From: Zhihengliuella flava
GTDB taxonomy: Bacteria; Actinomycetota; Actinomycetes; Actinomycetales; Micrococcaceae
Direction of reading: 5' to 3'
Assembly (NCBI RefSeq): GCF_015751895.1
Contig: NZ_JADOTZ010000001.1
Location: forward strand, 1,488,001 to 1,552,000
Length of the DNA: 64,000 bases
The translations under genes and the position numbers were made by a program. Below, one piece after another: positions 1 to 8,149 of this stretch; the first letter of the stretch is position 1; each line of letters begins with the position of its first letter. The notes under the pieces are model-generated. The model worked only from the letters and a program-made list of their open reading frames with translations. It did no database searches and was not told where the DNA came from.

Positions 1-74
1 CCGCGGCCTCGTCGCCGGCCGCCGCACCAGCCCGGGGCCGCCGCGGCACGGGCGTGGTGAAGAGGCTGCTCACG
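1..74. other. window edge, no complete gene
   Basis: No complete gene lies here. The plus-strand frame beginning at base 1 stops at 58-60. The frame beginning at base 3 stays open to a TAG at 171-173 and might be the tail of a gene cut by the edge, but most of it is antisense to the sulfurtransferase gene, so I do not call it. Confidence 0.3.
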
Positions 75-938
75 TCAGGCGCCGGTTTCGATCGGCCGCA
101 CGCCCTTCGGATCTGGCCGTCCCCAGTCGGCCCACGACCCGTCGTAGACGCGGACCCGTGGCTCGCCGGCTAGCTCAGCCGCCAGCGCCAGCACGCAGGC
201 GGTCACGCCGGAGCCGCAACTGGTGATGAGTTCCCGTTGCCCCAGGATGACCCCCGGGGCGACGCGTTCAAAAGCCTGGCGCAGTTCCGGAACGGAGATC
301 ATCTTGCCGTCCCGCAGGAGCGAGGCAAAGGGCAGGTTCGCGGACCCGGCCACGTGCCCGGCGCGTAGGCCAGGCCGCGGCTCGGCGGCCTCGCCAGCGA
401 AGCGTTCGCTGCTGCGCGCGTCCACCACCGCGGCGCCGCCCTCACCTGCCAGCTGCGCTGCCACAACCTCCGCGTCGACGAACGCGTCGGCATCGAGCGA
501 GACGACGACGTCGCCGGCCGCGCCGTCGTAGTCCGCGCGACCGGGTTCGACGGCCTGGCCGGCAGCCTCCCAGGCCGGCAGGCCGCCGTCGAGCACGGCG
601 ACCCGTTCAAGCCCGGCGGCGCGCAGCATCCACCAGGCCCGCGGGGCGGAGTAGATGCCGGCCGCGTCATAAACCACCACGGTGCTGGAGCTGTTGATCC
701 CGATCGCGCGGAGCCGCTCCTGCAGAAATGCCGCAGGCGGCATTGAGTGCGGTAGGTCGGAGTCCGGGTCCGAGAACTCGCCGTCGATGTCGAACCTGCG
801 CGCGCCCGGGATGTGCCGGTCCTCGGCGAGGTGCGGGGCGATCGACGCGTCGAGCACCACCACGTGGGCGGCGTTGCACGCCAGCCAATCAACGCCGACG
901 AGCGGACCGGGCGTCAGGGTTACCGGTTCAGTAGACAT
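75..938 (-). CDS. sseA: 3-mercaptopyruvate / thiosulfate sulfurtransferase
   Basis: A two-domain rhodanese of 287 residues, the usual size. It moves sulfane sulfur from 3-mercaptopyruvate or thiosulfate to a thiol or cyanide acceptor in the cytoplasm. The N-terminal rhodanese domain is inactive. The C-terminal domain carries the active loop CGSGVTA with the catalytic cysteine at residue 241. That loop is the SseA (mercaptopyruvate) form rather than the CRKGV loop of thiosulfate rhodaneses, so mercaptopyruvate is the likelier donor. The gene appears to be a single unit. Upstream of the ATG there is no strong ribosome site, but a TAGCAT sequence ends seven bases before it, so a short-leader or leaderless transcript is possible. 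Confidence 0.88.
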   Translation of the reverse strand: MSTEPVTLTPGPLVGVDWLACNAAHVVVLDASIAPHLAEDRHIPGARRFDIDGEFSDPDSDLPHSMPPAAFLQERLRAIGINSSSTVVVYDAAGIYSAPRAWWMLRAAGLERVAVLDGGLPAWEAAGQAVEPGRADYDGAAGDVVVSLDADAFVDAEVVAAQLAGEGGAAVVDARSSERFAGEAAEPRPGLRAGHVAGSANLPFASLLRDGKMISVPELRQAFERVAPGVILGQRELITSCGSGVTACVLALAAELAGEPRVRVYDGSWADWGRPDPKGVRPIETGA

Positions 939-1058
939 GCAGTGATGCTAACGCGGCGGTGTTTCGCTGAGCTTAACGATGCGCCTGTGGCGGGTCGGGC
1001 CGAGGGCGCCGCGGGTGCACAGGGCCGGTGGGTTCTCTCTCAGTCCCCGATACCCCGC

Positions 1059-1574
1059 TCAGCCCCAGACGCCCTGCTCTACCTGGAGCACCAGCCACGG
1101 GCTGAACGCGAACGGCGTCGCCAGCACGGCCCGCTTCGCCGAGGCTGGCTCCACCCAGGCCCACTCGCAGACCTCGTCCTCGCGCGGGACCGGGTCCGCC
1201 GCCGTCGTCGCCCGGAACACCGGGCAGACCTCGTTCTCCACGATCCCGCCGGCGTCCCGCGCCCAGTAGGTGAAGTCCGGCAAGACGGGTTCGACGCCGG
1301 CGACCAGCAGGCCCAGCTCATGCTGAGCGCGCCGCTCCAGCGCGGCCTCCGGTGCCTCGCCGGGCCCCGGATGGCCGCAGAACGCGTTGGTCCAGACCCC
1401 CGGCCACGCCACCTTGCTCAGGGCGCGCCGGGTGAGCAGCACCCGCCCGGCGGCGTCGTACACGTGACAGGAGAACGCCAGGTGCAGCGGCGTGTCCTCG
1501 GTGTGGACGTCCGCCTTGGGACACGTCCCGGCAGGCGCGCCGTCGTCGTCCAGCAGGACCACCAGTTCCGTCAC
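1059..1574 (-). CDS. idi: isopentenyl-diphosphate delta-isomerase (type 1)
   Basis: Interconverts isopentenyl and dimethylallyl diphosphate, feeding prenyl chain growth for the carotenoid genes at 3972-9018. The 171-residue Nudix-fold protein has the catalytic cysteine in FCGHP (C66) and the metal/acid motif ENEVCPVF (E113, E115), one position from the E. coli numbering. I chose the GTG at 1574 because AAGGAGG sits just upstream and because this start overlaps the stop of the preceding SDR gene by four bases (GTGA), a coupled arrangement. The frame stays open far upstream to 2051, but that extension lies wholly inside the SDR gene and is not Idi-like. Confidence 0.93.
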   Translation of the reverse strand: MTELVVLLDDDGAPAGTCPKADVHTEDTPLHLAFSCHVYDAAGRVLLTRRALSKVAWPGVWTNAFCGHPGPGEAPEAALERRAQHELGLLVAGVEPVLPDFTYWARDAGGIVENEVCPVFRATTAADPVPREDEVCEWAWVEPASAKRAVLATPFAFSPWLVLQVEQGVWG

Positions 1575-3031
1575 CCTTGCGCCTCCTTCTCCGCACGCTC
1601 GGCCATGCGCCGGCTCATGCCCGGGAAGATCGTCCCATGGAACGGCACCATGGCCCACCAGTAGAGCCGGCCGGAGAGACCGCGCGGGAAGAACACCGCG
1701 CGTTGGCGGCAGACGCTGCCGTCGCCGTCGGCTTCCACCACAAATTCCAGCCACGCCTGGCCCGGAACGAGCATATCGGCGCGCAGGCGCAGAAGCCTGC
1801 CCTCCTCGATCTGCTCGACCCGCCAAAAGTCCACGACGTCGCCTGGCCGCAAGCCCGTCCGGCTGCGCCGGCCGCGGGAGAGACCAGCACCGCCGATCAA
1901 CTTGTCGAAGAGGCCGCGCAACCGCCACGCGACCGGCAGCGAATACCAGCCCGCGTCGCCACCCACCGCGACGACGACGTTCCAGAGCTGCTCGGGCGAG
2001 GCCGACGAGCGGACCTCTTGGCGATCCACAAACACCGTCCGGCCGGCCCACTCGGGGTCCGAGGGCAGCGGCTCCGCGGGCTGTTCCACGGCATGCGCCG
2101 TGGCCCAGGAGGTCTCCACCGTGTCGAGATCCAATCGCTCAAGGGCGAGGTCCACCGAACGCCGGTATCCGGTCAGGCCGCCTTCCGGGGCGTCGATGAT
2201 CTGATCGATGCGCTGCTCGCCCATCACGCAGTCGTGCTGCAGCGATTCCACCAGCGGGATGGCGAGCGCGCGCGGGATGGGGGTGACCAGGTTGACCCAT
2301 TGGGCCGCGAGCCACGGCGTGAGCACCGGCAGCGCGATGATCCGAGGGCGCCGCAGGCCCGCCGCGTCGGCGTAGATCCGCATCATGTCCCGGTACGTGA
2401 GGACGTCCGGGCCGCCGATGTCATAGGTGCCGGCCCGGGCCGGGTCCACGTCCGCCACGGAGAGCAGGTAGTGCAGCGCGTCCCGCACGGCGATCGGCTG
2501 GATGCGGTTGCGCACCCACCGCGGGGCCGGCATGACGGGCAGCACGTCCGTCAGGTGCCGAATCATCTCGAAGCTGGCCGACCCGGAACCGATCACCAGC
2601 CCGGCCTGCAGTTCGAAGAGCGGCACCCCCGAGCTCTTGAGAATGCGCCCCACCTCCTGCCGGGAGGCGAGGTGCCGGCTGAGCGGCCCCTCCGGGTGCA
2701 AACCGGCGAGGTAGACGATGCGGGAGACCGAGGCGTCACGCGCGGCGACGGCCGTGGTGAGCGCGCACTCGCGCTCCTTGCGCTCGAAGTCGCCCGGGCC
2801 ACCCATGGAATGGACCAGATAGTAGAGCGTCTCAGCCCCGGCGCAGAGGTCTGCCGCGGCGTCGGCGTCCTCCAGGCCGCCCTCGACGATGCGGACGTCG
2901 TCGGCCCACGGGTAGCCCGCGAGGCGCCCGGCGTCCCGGGTCAGCACCGTGACCTCGTGCCCCATCTCGATCAGGCGCGGCACGAGGCGCCCGCCAATGT
3001 AGCCGGAGGCCCCGGCGACCGCGACCCTCAT
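1571..3031 (-). CDS. SDR-family NAD(P)-binding protein with C-terminal DUF2867-like domain
   Basis: A 486-residue protein. The N-terminal half is an extended/atypical SDR (NmrA-like) Rossmann fold starting with GASGYIGGRL at residues 7-16. The C-terminal part (from about residue 330) resembles the SRPBCC-type DUF2867 domain found in the same combination in other Actinobacteria, with the ending LYWWAMVPFHGTIFPGM. The substrate is unknown. It is the middle gene of an overlapping trio: its ATG overlaps the stop of the TspO-like gene by four bases, and its stop overlaps the idi start. That gives it a probable role near isoprenoid or membrane-lipid metabolism, but this is inference from position only. 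Confidence 0.75.
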   Translation of the reverse strand: MRVAVAGASGYIGGRLVPRLIEMGHEVTVLTRDAGRLAGYPWADDVRIVEGGLEDADAAADLCAGAETLYYLVHSMGGPGDFERKERECALTTAVAARDASVSRIVYLAGLHPEGPLSRHLASRQEVGRILKSSGVPLFELQAGLVIGSGSASFEMIRHLTDVLPVMPAPRWVRNRIQPIAVRDALHYLLSVADVDPARAGTYDIGGPDVLTYRDMMRIYADAAGLRRPRIIALPVLTPWLAAQWVNLVTPIPRALAIPLVESLQHDCVMGEQRIDQIIDAPEGGLTGYRRSVDLALERLDLDTVETSWATAHAVEQPAEPLPSDPEWAGRTVFVDRQEVRSSASPEQLWNVVVAVGGDAGWYSLPVAWRLRGLFDKLIGGAGLSRGRRSRTGLRPGDVVDFWRVEQIEEGRLLRLRADMLVPGQAWLEFVVEADGDGSVCRQRAVFFPRGLSGRLYWWAMVPFHGTIFPGMSRRMAERAEKEAQG

Positions 3032-3837
3032 GACGCCGCTCCCGCGGTGCGTGCGGCCCGCAGTCGGACGGTCAGCGTCGCCGCCAAGATCACGAGGGCT
3101 GCCAAGGATGCTGCGACGCCAATAACGGTCGCGGTGTCAGCCCCGCTGAGTCGTCCGACGGCGATCCACGCCAGGCCCCAGCACATCGCGGCGGCCGGAG
3201 CGATCCGGCCTTGGCCGCGCACCGCGAGCACCGTGCCGACGACGGCGACGACCGCCAGGATGACGCTGGCGGCCGCGGCCACCGGCCACCCCCACTCCCC
3301 GGCGCCGAGCGAACCGAGCCAGGACGCAGTATTGGCCACGACGGCGACCGCCACCCACCCGAGGTAGAGACCGAAGGTCCCGTCCACGAGGACGGTCTCC
3401 CACCCGTCGCGGGGCCGCTGGGAACGCAGCGTCCGGAACAGCACGCACAGGACGGCGAGGAGCGCCACAATGACCACCAGGCTGAGTCCGATCCAGCCAG
3501 CCTGAGCCACCCAGAGCCACAGCGCATTGAGCACCATCGAGGCGATGGCCCACCCGCGCACCGCCCGCTGCCGGGGCTCGTGGCGCCGAGAGGGCAAGAA
3601 TTGCAGGATGGCGTAGCCGAACAGGCCGACGTAGATCACGCTCCAGATGGAGAAGGCCGTCGTGGCCGGCGCCAGCGGCGTGGCGTCGGCGGCGTACCAC
3701 CCGCTCGCCGCTTCCGCGACGGAATCCCCGCCACCCGCTCCGGCCCCGAAAGCCGCCACGATGGTGGTGACGATCGCGGCGACCACGGTGGCCGCTGGGG
3801 CCCACACGCCCCCTGAGGAGCTTTGCTGCTGTTTCAC
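3028..3837 (-). CDS. TspO-like tryptophan-rich membrane protein
   Basis: A 269-residue integral membrane protein with about seven hydrophobic segments. It contains FSIWSVIYVGL and LNALWLWVAQAGW, which resemble the tryptophan-rich TspO/MBR family, but it is longer than classical five-helix TspO (about 160 residues). TspO proteins bind tetrapyrroles and cholesterol-like ligands, and in Rhodobacter TspO modulates pigment gene expression; whether this longer form does so is unknown. It is the first gene of the TspO-like/SDR/idi unit and is divergent from crtE with a 134-base shared promoter region. The alternative is a generic multi-helix membrane protein. Confidence 0.5.
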   Translation of the reverse strand: MKQQQSSSGGVWAPAATVVAAIVTTIVAAFGAGAGGGDSVAEAASGWYAADATPLAPATTAFSIWSVIYVGLFGYAILQFLPSRRHEPRQRAVRGWAIASMVLNALWLWVAQAGWIGLSLVVIVALLAVLCVLFRTLRSQRPRDGWETVLVDGTFGLYLGWVAVAVVANTASWLGSLGAGEWGWPVAAAASVILAVVAVVGTVLAVRGQGRIAPAAAMCWGLAWIAVGRLSGADTATVIGVAASLAALVILAATLTVRLRAARTAGAAS

Positions 3838-3868
3838 CGGTTCCCTCCGATTCGGCTGGTATCAGGTC

Positions 3869-3900
3869 TGGACAACGCGACCTCTCTGGGTAAGTATGTA
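3869..3900 (+). promoter_or_regulatory. candidate crt operon promoter
   Basis: TGGACA at 3869-3874 followed after 16 bases by TAAGTA (3891-3896), or with a slightly different register by TATGTA. It lies in the only AT-rich stretch between the divergent TspO-like and crtE genes. The exact start of transcription cannot be fixed; it would give a leader of about 65 bases. Confidence 0.35.
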
Positions 3901-3902
3901 TC

Positions 3903-3917
3903 TAGCTTTATTAGCAA
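3903..3917. promoter_or_regulatory. imperfect palindrome, candidate MarR operator
   Basis: TAGCTTTATTAGCAA reads as T-GCT-N5-AGC-A on both strands and lies just downstream of the candidate -10 of the crt operon. The operon ends with a MarR-family regulator, and in Corynebacterium a MarR-type CrtR controls crtE, so this is a reasonable operator candidate. The palindrome is short and imperfect. Confidence 0.3.
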
Positions 3918-3971
3918 TCAACCGATGGAAGCAAAAATGTCACCCTTTTCTGCCAGCACGGCACGGCGCTC

Positions 3972-5066
3972 ATGATTCCCGTGCGAGAGAACCGGACCGG
4001 CGCGCGGTCCACGGAGGCGGAGCACGCGGACTTCCTCGCCGGCGTGGAGGAGGAGATCACGGCCTTCGTCGCGCACACCAGCACCCGGTGCACGCCGCGG
4101 GTCGAGTCGATGGCAGATTTTGCGACGCACCTCGCGGCCGCGTGCGCCGGAGGCAAGCGTCTGCGGCCCGTTCTCGTGGAGACGGCGTACCGGGGGTTCG
4201 ATGGCGCGGAGGGCCGGGCGCCGGTGCTACTCGGCGCAGCGTTCGAGCTCCTCCACAGTGCCCTCCTGATTCACGACGACGTCATCGACCGGGACTCGCT
4301 GCGGCGCGGACAGCAGAACATCCGCGGCGCCTACCGGTACCAGCACTCCCTGCAGGGTGCGGACGAGGCCACGGCCACCCACACCGGAGATGCCGCGGCG
4401 ATCGTGGCCGGCGACGTGCTGCTCGCCGGCGCGGTTCGACTCGCCGGTCGGGCCGCGGCGCTGAGCCCGCAGCCCGATCTGGTGAGCGACTGCTTCGAGG
4501 ACGCCGTGATCGCTTCCGCCGCCGGGGAGCTCGAGGACGTGCTGCTCGCCGCGCGGCCGGCGGGCTCCGCCTGCCCGCCGCAACGGGTCCTCGACATGGA
4601 GTCACTGAAGACGGCAGCGTACTCCTTCGATGCCCCGTTGCGCTCGGGCGCCCTGCTCGCCGGGGCCTCCTCCGTCGACGCTCACAGCCTGGGCACCGTG
4701 GGCCGCCGCTTCGGCGTCGCCTACCAAGTGATCGATGACCTGCTCGGCACCTTCGGGGACAGTGCCCGCACCGGGAAACCCTCCGACTCTGACCTGTTGG
4801 AGGGCAAAATGACGGTACTCACCGCGTTTGGCACGAGCCAAGACGCCAGCCTGGCGCCGCTCCTCGAAGACGTGCGGCACGGGCGCGTCCAGCCGGCCGC
4901 CGCTCGCGACGCGCTGCGCGAGCTGGGCGCAGACCGCCACGCCTACGCCCTGGCCGCCGACCTCGTCGAAGAGGGCGTCCAGCTCGCCGAGTCCCTGCTG
5001 CCTCCCGGCCCGCTGCGCCGCTCCGTCATCTCCATTGGCCAGCGCATGGTGGAGCGTGAGGCGTAA
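3972..5066 (+). CDS. crtE: geranylgeranyl diphosphate synthase
   Basis: Makes GGPP, the C20 precursor of phytoene, by head-to-tail condensation of prenyl units. The 364-residue protein has the isoprenyl synthase signatures in order: GKRLRP (residues 61-66), the first aspartate-rich motif DDVIDRD (from D102) and the second, DDLLGTFGD (from D255). It is the first gene of the carotenoid operon; crtB starts with GTG directly after its TAA stop. No convincing ribosome site precedes the ATG at 3972, so the start is the least certain part of the call. Confidence 0.93.
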   Translation: MIPVRENRTGARSTEAEHADFLAGVEEEITAFVAHTSTRCTPRVESMADFATHLAAACAGGKRLRPVLVETAYRGFDGAEGRAPVLLGAAFELLHSALLIHDDVIDRDSLRRGQQNIRGAYRYQHSLQGADEATATHTGDAAAIVAGDVLLAGAVRLAGRAAALSPQPDLVSDCFEDAVIASAAGELEDVLLAARPAGSACPPQRVLDMESLKTAAYSFDAPLRSGALLAGASSVDAHSLGTVGRRFGVAYQVIDDLLGTFGDSARTGKPSDSDLLEGKMTVLTAFGTSQDASLAPLLEDVRHGRVQPAAARDALRELGADRHAYALAADLVEEGVQLAESLLPPGPLRRSVISIGQRMVEREA

Positions 5067-5945
5067 GTGGACATTCTGGGAACGTACACGCGCGCCGCCG
5101 TGCGCAGCTCGGGTCACATCATTGAGGCCTATTCGACGTCGTTCGGGTGGGCCTGCCGCACCCTGCCGCCGGCCACGCGGCGGGATATTGCCGCGATCTA
5201 CGCGCTGGTGCGCGTCGCGGACGAAACGGTCGACGGCGCCGCCGCCCGGGCCGGGTTGGAACCGGCGGCCGTTCAGGAGGAGCTGGACCGGCTCGAGGCG
5301 GAAACCGTGCGGGCCATCGCCACCGGTTTTAGCACCAACATGGTGGTCCACTCGTTTGCCGCCACGGCCCGCCAGCACGGCATCGGCGCGGACCTGACCG
5401 GCCCCTTCTTTGCGTCGATGCGCGCTGACGTCACCGCCGAGGGCGCCGCCGCGCAGGACCTGCAAACTTACATCTACGGCTCTGCCGAGGTGGTCGGCCT
5501 GATGTGCCTGCGGGTGTTCTCCTCGCTTCCGCGCACGGACCGGGACCGCCCGGAGGTCCTGCAAGAGGGCGCCCGCCGGCTGGGCGCCGCGTTCCAGAAG
5601 GTCAATTTCCTGCGGGACTTGGGAGCGGACCGGGATCAGTTAGGGCGCGTCTATCTCCCGGGCACCTCCCCCGCGGAGTTCACCGACGAGGTCAAGCGCG
5701 AGGCCCTCGCCGACATCCGTGCCGATCTCGACGCCGCCGCGGCCACGTTGGAACTGCTGGACCCGTCCGCGCGCCGCGCCGTCGCCCTCGCCTATGCCCT
5801 GTTCTGCGAGCTCGCGGACCGGCTCGAGCGCACGCCCGCGGCGACCCTCGCCCACACCCGTGTCCGCGTGCCCAATAGTCGCAAAGCCGTCATCGCCGCC
5901 CGGGTCCTGACCCGCCCGGCGCGAGGCACGGTGCACCATGACTGA
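5067..5945 (+). CDS. crtB: phytoene synthase
   Basis: Condenses two GGPP molecules to phytoene (C40). The 292-residue protein has the squalene/phytoene synthase aspartate motif DETVDG (from D52) and the second signature NFLRDLGADRDQLGRVYLP at about residue 180. It begins with GTG immediately after the crtE stop and its end overlaps the crtI start by eight bases, so the two are translationally coupled. The length is normal for the actinobacterial family. Confidence 0.94.
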   Translation: MDILGTYTRAAVRSSGHIIEAYSTSFGWACRTLPPATRRDIAAIYALVRVADETVDGAAARAGLEPAAVQEELDRLEAETVRAIATGFSTNMVVHSFAATARQHGIGADLTGPFFASMRADVTAEGAAAQDLQTYIYGSAEVVGLMCLRVFSSLPRTDRDRPEVLQEGARRLGAAFQKVNFLRDLGADRDQLGRVYLPGTSPAEFTDEVKREALADIRADLDAAAATLELLDPSARRAVALAYALFCELADRLERTPAATLAHTRVRVPNSRKAVIAARVLTRPARGTVHHD

Positions 5946-7512
5946 GCGCGCCGTCGTCATCGGAGGCGGATTCTCCGGCCTTGCCACAGCCGGCCTGTTG
6001 GCCCGCGACGGGCATCGGGTCACTGTGCTGGAGCAGCAGCAGAGGCTCGGCGGCCGCTCCGGCCGGTGGCACGCTGACGGATTCCGGTTCGACACCGGCC
6101 CGTCCTGGTACCTCATGCCGGAGGTGATCGACCGCTGGTTCCGCCTGATGGGCACCAGCGCGGCCGAGGAATTAGAACTGGCCCGGCTGGACCCCGCCTA
6201 CCGGGTGTGGTTTGGCCCGGACAGCGAGGCGGTAGACGTCCGGTCAGGACGCGAGCACGCGCTGGAACTGTTCGAACGGCTCGAGCCGGGCTCCGGGCCG
6301 CGCGCGGCGCAGTACCTCGACTCGGCCGCCCATACGTACGAGCTCGCCAAGCGGCGCTTCCTGTACGACGGGTTCGACTCCGCCCGCGGCCTCCTGTCCC
6401 CCGACGTGCTGCGCGAGCTGCCGCGGCTCACCCGGCTGCTCGGTTCCTCCCTGCACGGGGAGATCGCGCGGCACTTCCGGGATCCGCGCGTGCAACAGAT
6501 CCTCGGCTATCCGGCCGTGTTCCTCGGCACGACCCCGTACCGCGCTCCGGCGCTGTACCACCTCATGAGCCATCTGGACCTCAACGACGGCGTGCTCTAC
6601 CCGCAGGGTGGATTCGCCGCGCTCGTCGACGCCATGGAGCGCGTCGCCCGCGGCGCCGGGGTGGAGATCGAAACCGGCGTCCGGGCCACGGCCATCCATA
6701 CCGCCGGACGGACGGGCGCCCGCCAGCGGCGCCGGGTGAGCGGGGTGGACTATCGCGATGCGCACGGCGCACTCCGGCACGCGCCGGCCGCGGCCGTCGT
6801 CGCGGCCGCTGACCTCCATCACGTCCAGCGCACGCTGCTCGCCCCCGCGGACCGGGATTTCTCCGAGCGCCAGCTGCGGCGCACCGACCCCGGTCCCGGC
6901 GCCGTGCTGCTGTGTGCTGGGATCGAGGGCGAGTTGCCCCAACTGGCGCACCACAACCTCCTCTTCACGGGCGATTGGCGGGACAATTTCGGACGCATTT
7001 CCGCCGGCCGGCCCCTCGCGGAGGAGACCTCCATCTACGTCAGCCGCACCAGCGCCACGGATCCGACGGCGGCACCGGCCGGCCACGAGAACCTCTTCGT
7101 GCTGGTGCCGGCCCCGGCGCTGTCACGCACAGGCCGCGGCGGCCGCAGCGGGGACCAGCCGGTGGAGGCCGTGGCCCATCGCGCACTGGAACAGTTAGGC
7201 CGCTGGACCAGCACGGGGGATCTCAGCGAGCGGGTACGAGTGCGGCGGACGTGGGGCCCGGGGGACTTCTCCGCCCAGTTCAACGCCTTCCGCGGCAGCG
7301 CGCTGGGCCCGGCCCACATCCTGACGCAGAGCGCTTTCTTCCGGCCGGCGAACCGCAGCCGCCGCGTCGCCGGCCTGTTCTTCGCGGGAGCCTCCGTGCG
7401 CCCCGGGATCGGCGTGCCCATGTGCATGATCAGCGCGGAGATCGTCCGCCAAGCTGTCCGCGGGGAAGCAGCCCTTCCCGCCGTCGAGGCGTCGCAGGCG
7501 GTGACCCCGTGA
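5938..7512 (+). CDS. crtI: phytoene desaturase (lycopene-forming)
   Basis: FAD-dependent four-step desaturation of phytoene to lycopene. The 524-residue protein starts with the dinucleotide-binding loop VVIGGGFSGLATAG and has the CrtI-type C-terminal segment FFAGASVRPGIGVPMCMI. The order crtE-B-I followed by two small cyclase genes and a prenyltransferase is that of C50 carotenoid clusters of Corynebacterium and relatives. Its TGA overlaps the next GTG start by four bases. Confidence 0.95.
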   Translation: MTERAVVIGGGFSGLATAGLLARDGHRVTVLEQQQRLGGRSGRWHADGFRFDTGPSWYLMPEVIDRWFRLMGTSAAEELELARLDPAYRVWFGPDSEAVDVRSGREHALELFERLEPGSGPRAAQYLDSAAHTYELAKRRFLYDGFDSARGLLSPDVLRELPRLTRLLGSSLHGEIARHFRDPRVQQILGYPAVFLGTTPYRAPALYHLMSHLDLNDGVLYPQGGFAALVDAMERVARGAGVEIETGVRATAIHTAGRTGARQRRRVSGVDYRDAHGALRHAPAAAVVAAADLHHVQRTLLAPADRDFSERQLRRTDPGPGAVLLCAGIEGELPQLAHHNLLFTGDWRDNFGRISAGRPLAEETSIYVSRTSATDPTAAPAGHENLFVLVPAPALSRTGRGGRSGDQPVEAVAHRALEQLGRWTSTGDLSERVRVRRTWGPGDFSAQFNAFRGSALGPAHILTQSAFFRPANRSRRVAGLFFAGASVRPGIGVPMCMISAEIVRQAVRGEAALPAVEASQAVTP

Positions 7513-7826
7513 CCTATCTGCTGATCTTGGTAGCGCTGATCGGATGTATGGCCCTCCTCGACGCCCGCTTTCGCCTAGTGATCTGGGATCGGCCGCTTCG
7601 CGGCGTGCTAGCGCTGGCGCTCGGCACGGCCTTCTTCCTGCTCTGGGACCTGCAGGCCATCCACCACGGGATCTTCCTACACCGCGCCTCGCCCCTGATG
7701 ACCGGCGTGATGCTCAGCGATCAGCTGCCACTCGAGGAGCTGTTTTTCCTGATCTTCCTCTGCTATCAGACCCTGATCCTCTTTACCGGTACCCAGCGCC
7801 TGCTCGACCAGAGGAGGACCACATGA
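7509..7826 (+). CDS. crtYe: C50 carotenoid cyclase subunit (CrtYe type)
   Basis: One half of the heterodimeric carotenoid cyclase that closes the end rings of the C50 chain. The 105-residue protein has three hydrophobic helices and the cyclase-domain motif PLEELFFL. The GTG at 7509 was chosen because it overlaps the crtI stop as GTGA and starts directly at the first helix (VTYLLILVALIG); the frame is open further upstream only inside crtI. Whether the product ring is epsilon (decaprenoxanthin) or gamma (sarcinaxanthin) cannot be read from the sequence. Confidence 0.88.
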   Translation: MTYLLILVALIGCMALLDARFRLVIWDRPLRGVLALALGTAFFLLWDLQAIHHGIFLHRASPLMTGVMLSDQLPLEELFFLIFLCYQTLILFTGTQRLLDQRRTT

Positions 7827-8149
7827 CCTACCACGAGCTCAACGCCGTCTTCCTCACCGTCGCCGCGGTGGTGGCTGCCCTCGCCGTCGTCAGAGTGTTG
7901 GTCGCCGGCGCGGGCCGACGCGCGCGGGTGGCCGGCGCGGCGGCCGTCACGGCCGTGGTGCTGCTAGCCCTGACGGCCATCTTCGACAACCTCATGATCG
8001 CCGCGGGCCTCTTCAGCTACGCCCCCCACACCCTGAGCGGGCTCCATGTGGGCCTGGCACCCATCGAGGACTTCGCGTACCCCGTCGCCGCCGCTCTGGT
8101 GCTTCCGGGACTGTGGATCCTGCTCGGCGGACGGAGACAGCGGCCGTGA
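7823..8149 (+). CDS. crtYf: C50 carotenoid cyclase subunit (CrtYf type)
   Basis: The second small cyclase subunit, 108 residues, with helices and the cyclase motif PIEDFAYP near residue 85, plus FDNLMIAAGLFSY. The ATG at 7823 overlaps the stop of the preceding subunit (ATGA), and its own TGA overlaps the GTG of crtEb. Both subunits are needed for activity in characterised C50 pathways. Open frame upstream of 7823 overlaps crtYe and is not cyclase-like. Confidence 0.88.
   Translation: MTYHELNAVFLTVAAVVAALAVVRVLVAGAGRRARVAGAAAVTAVVLLALTAIFDNLMIAAGLFSYAPHTLSGLHVGLAPIEDFAYPVAAALVLPGLWILLGGRRQRP

Noticed and set aside
1575-2051. N-terminal extension of idi to give 330 residues
   Set aside because: The extra part lies inside the SDR gene in another frame and is not isomerase-like. 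AAGGAGG before GTG 1574 fixes the shorter start.
1577-3367. Plus-strand open frame of 596 codons
   Set aside because: Antisense to the SDR and TspO-like genes, which show clear motifs and coupled overlaps.
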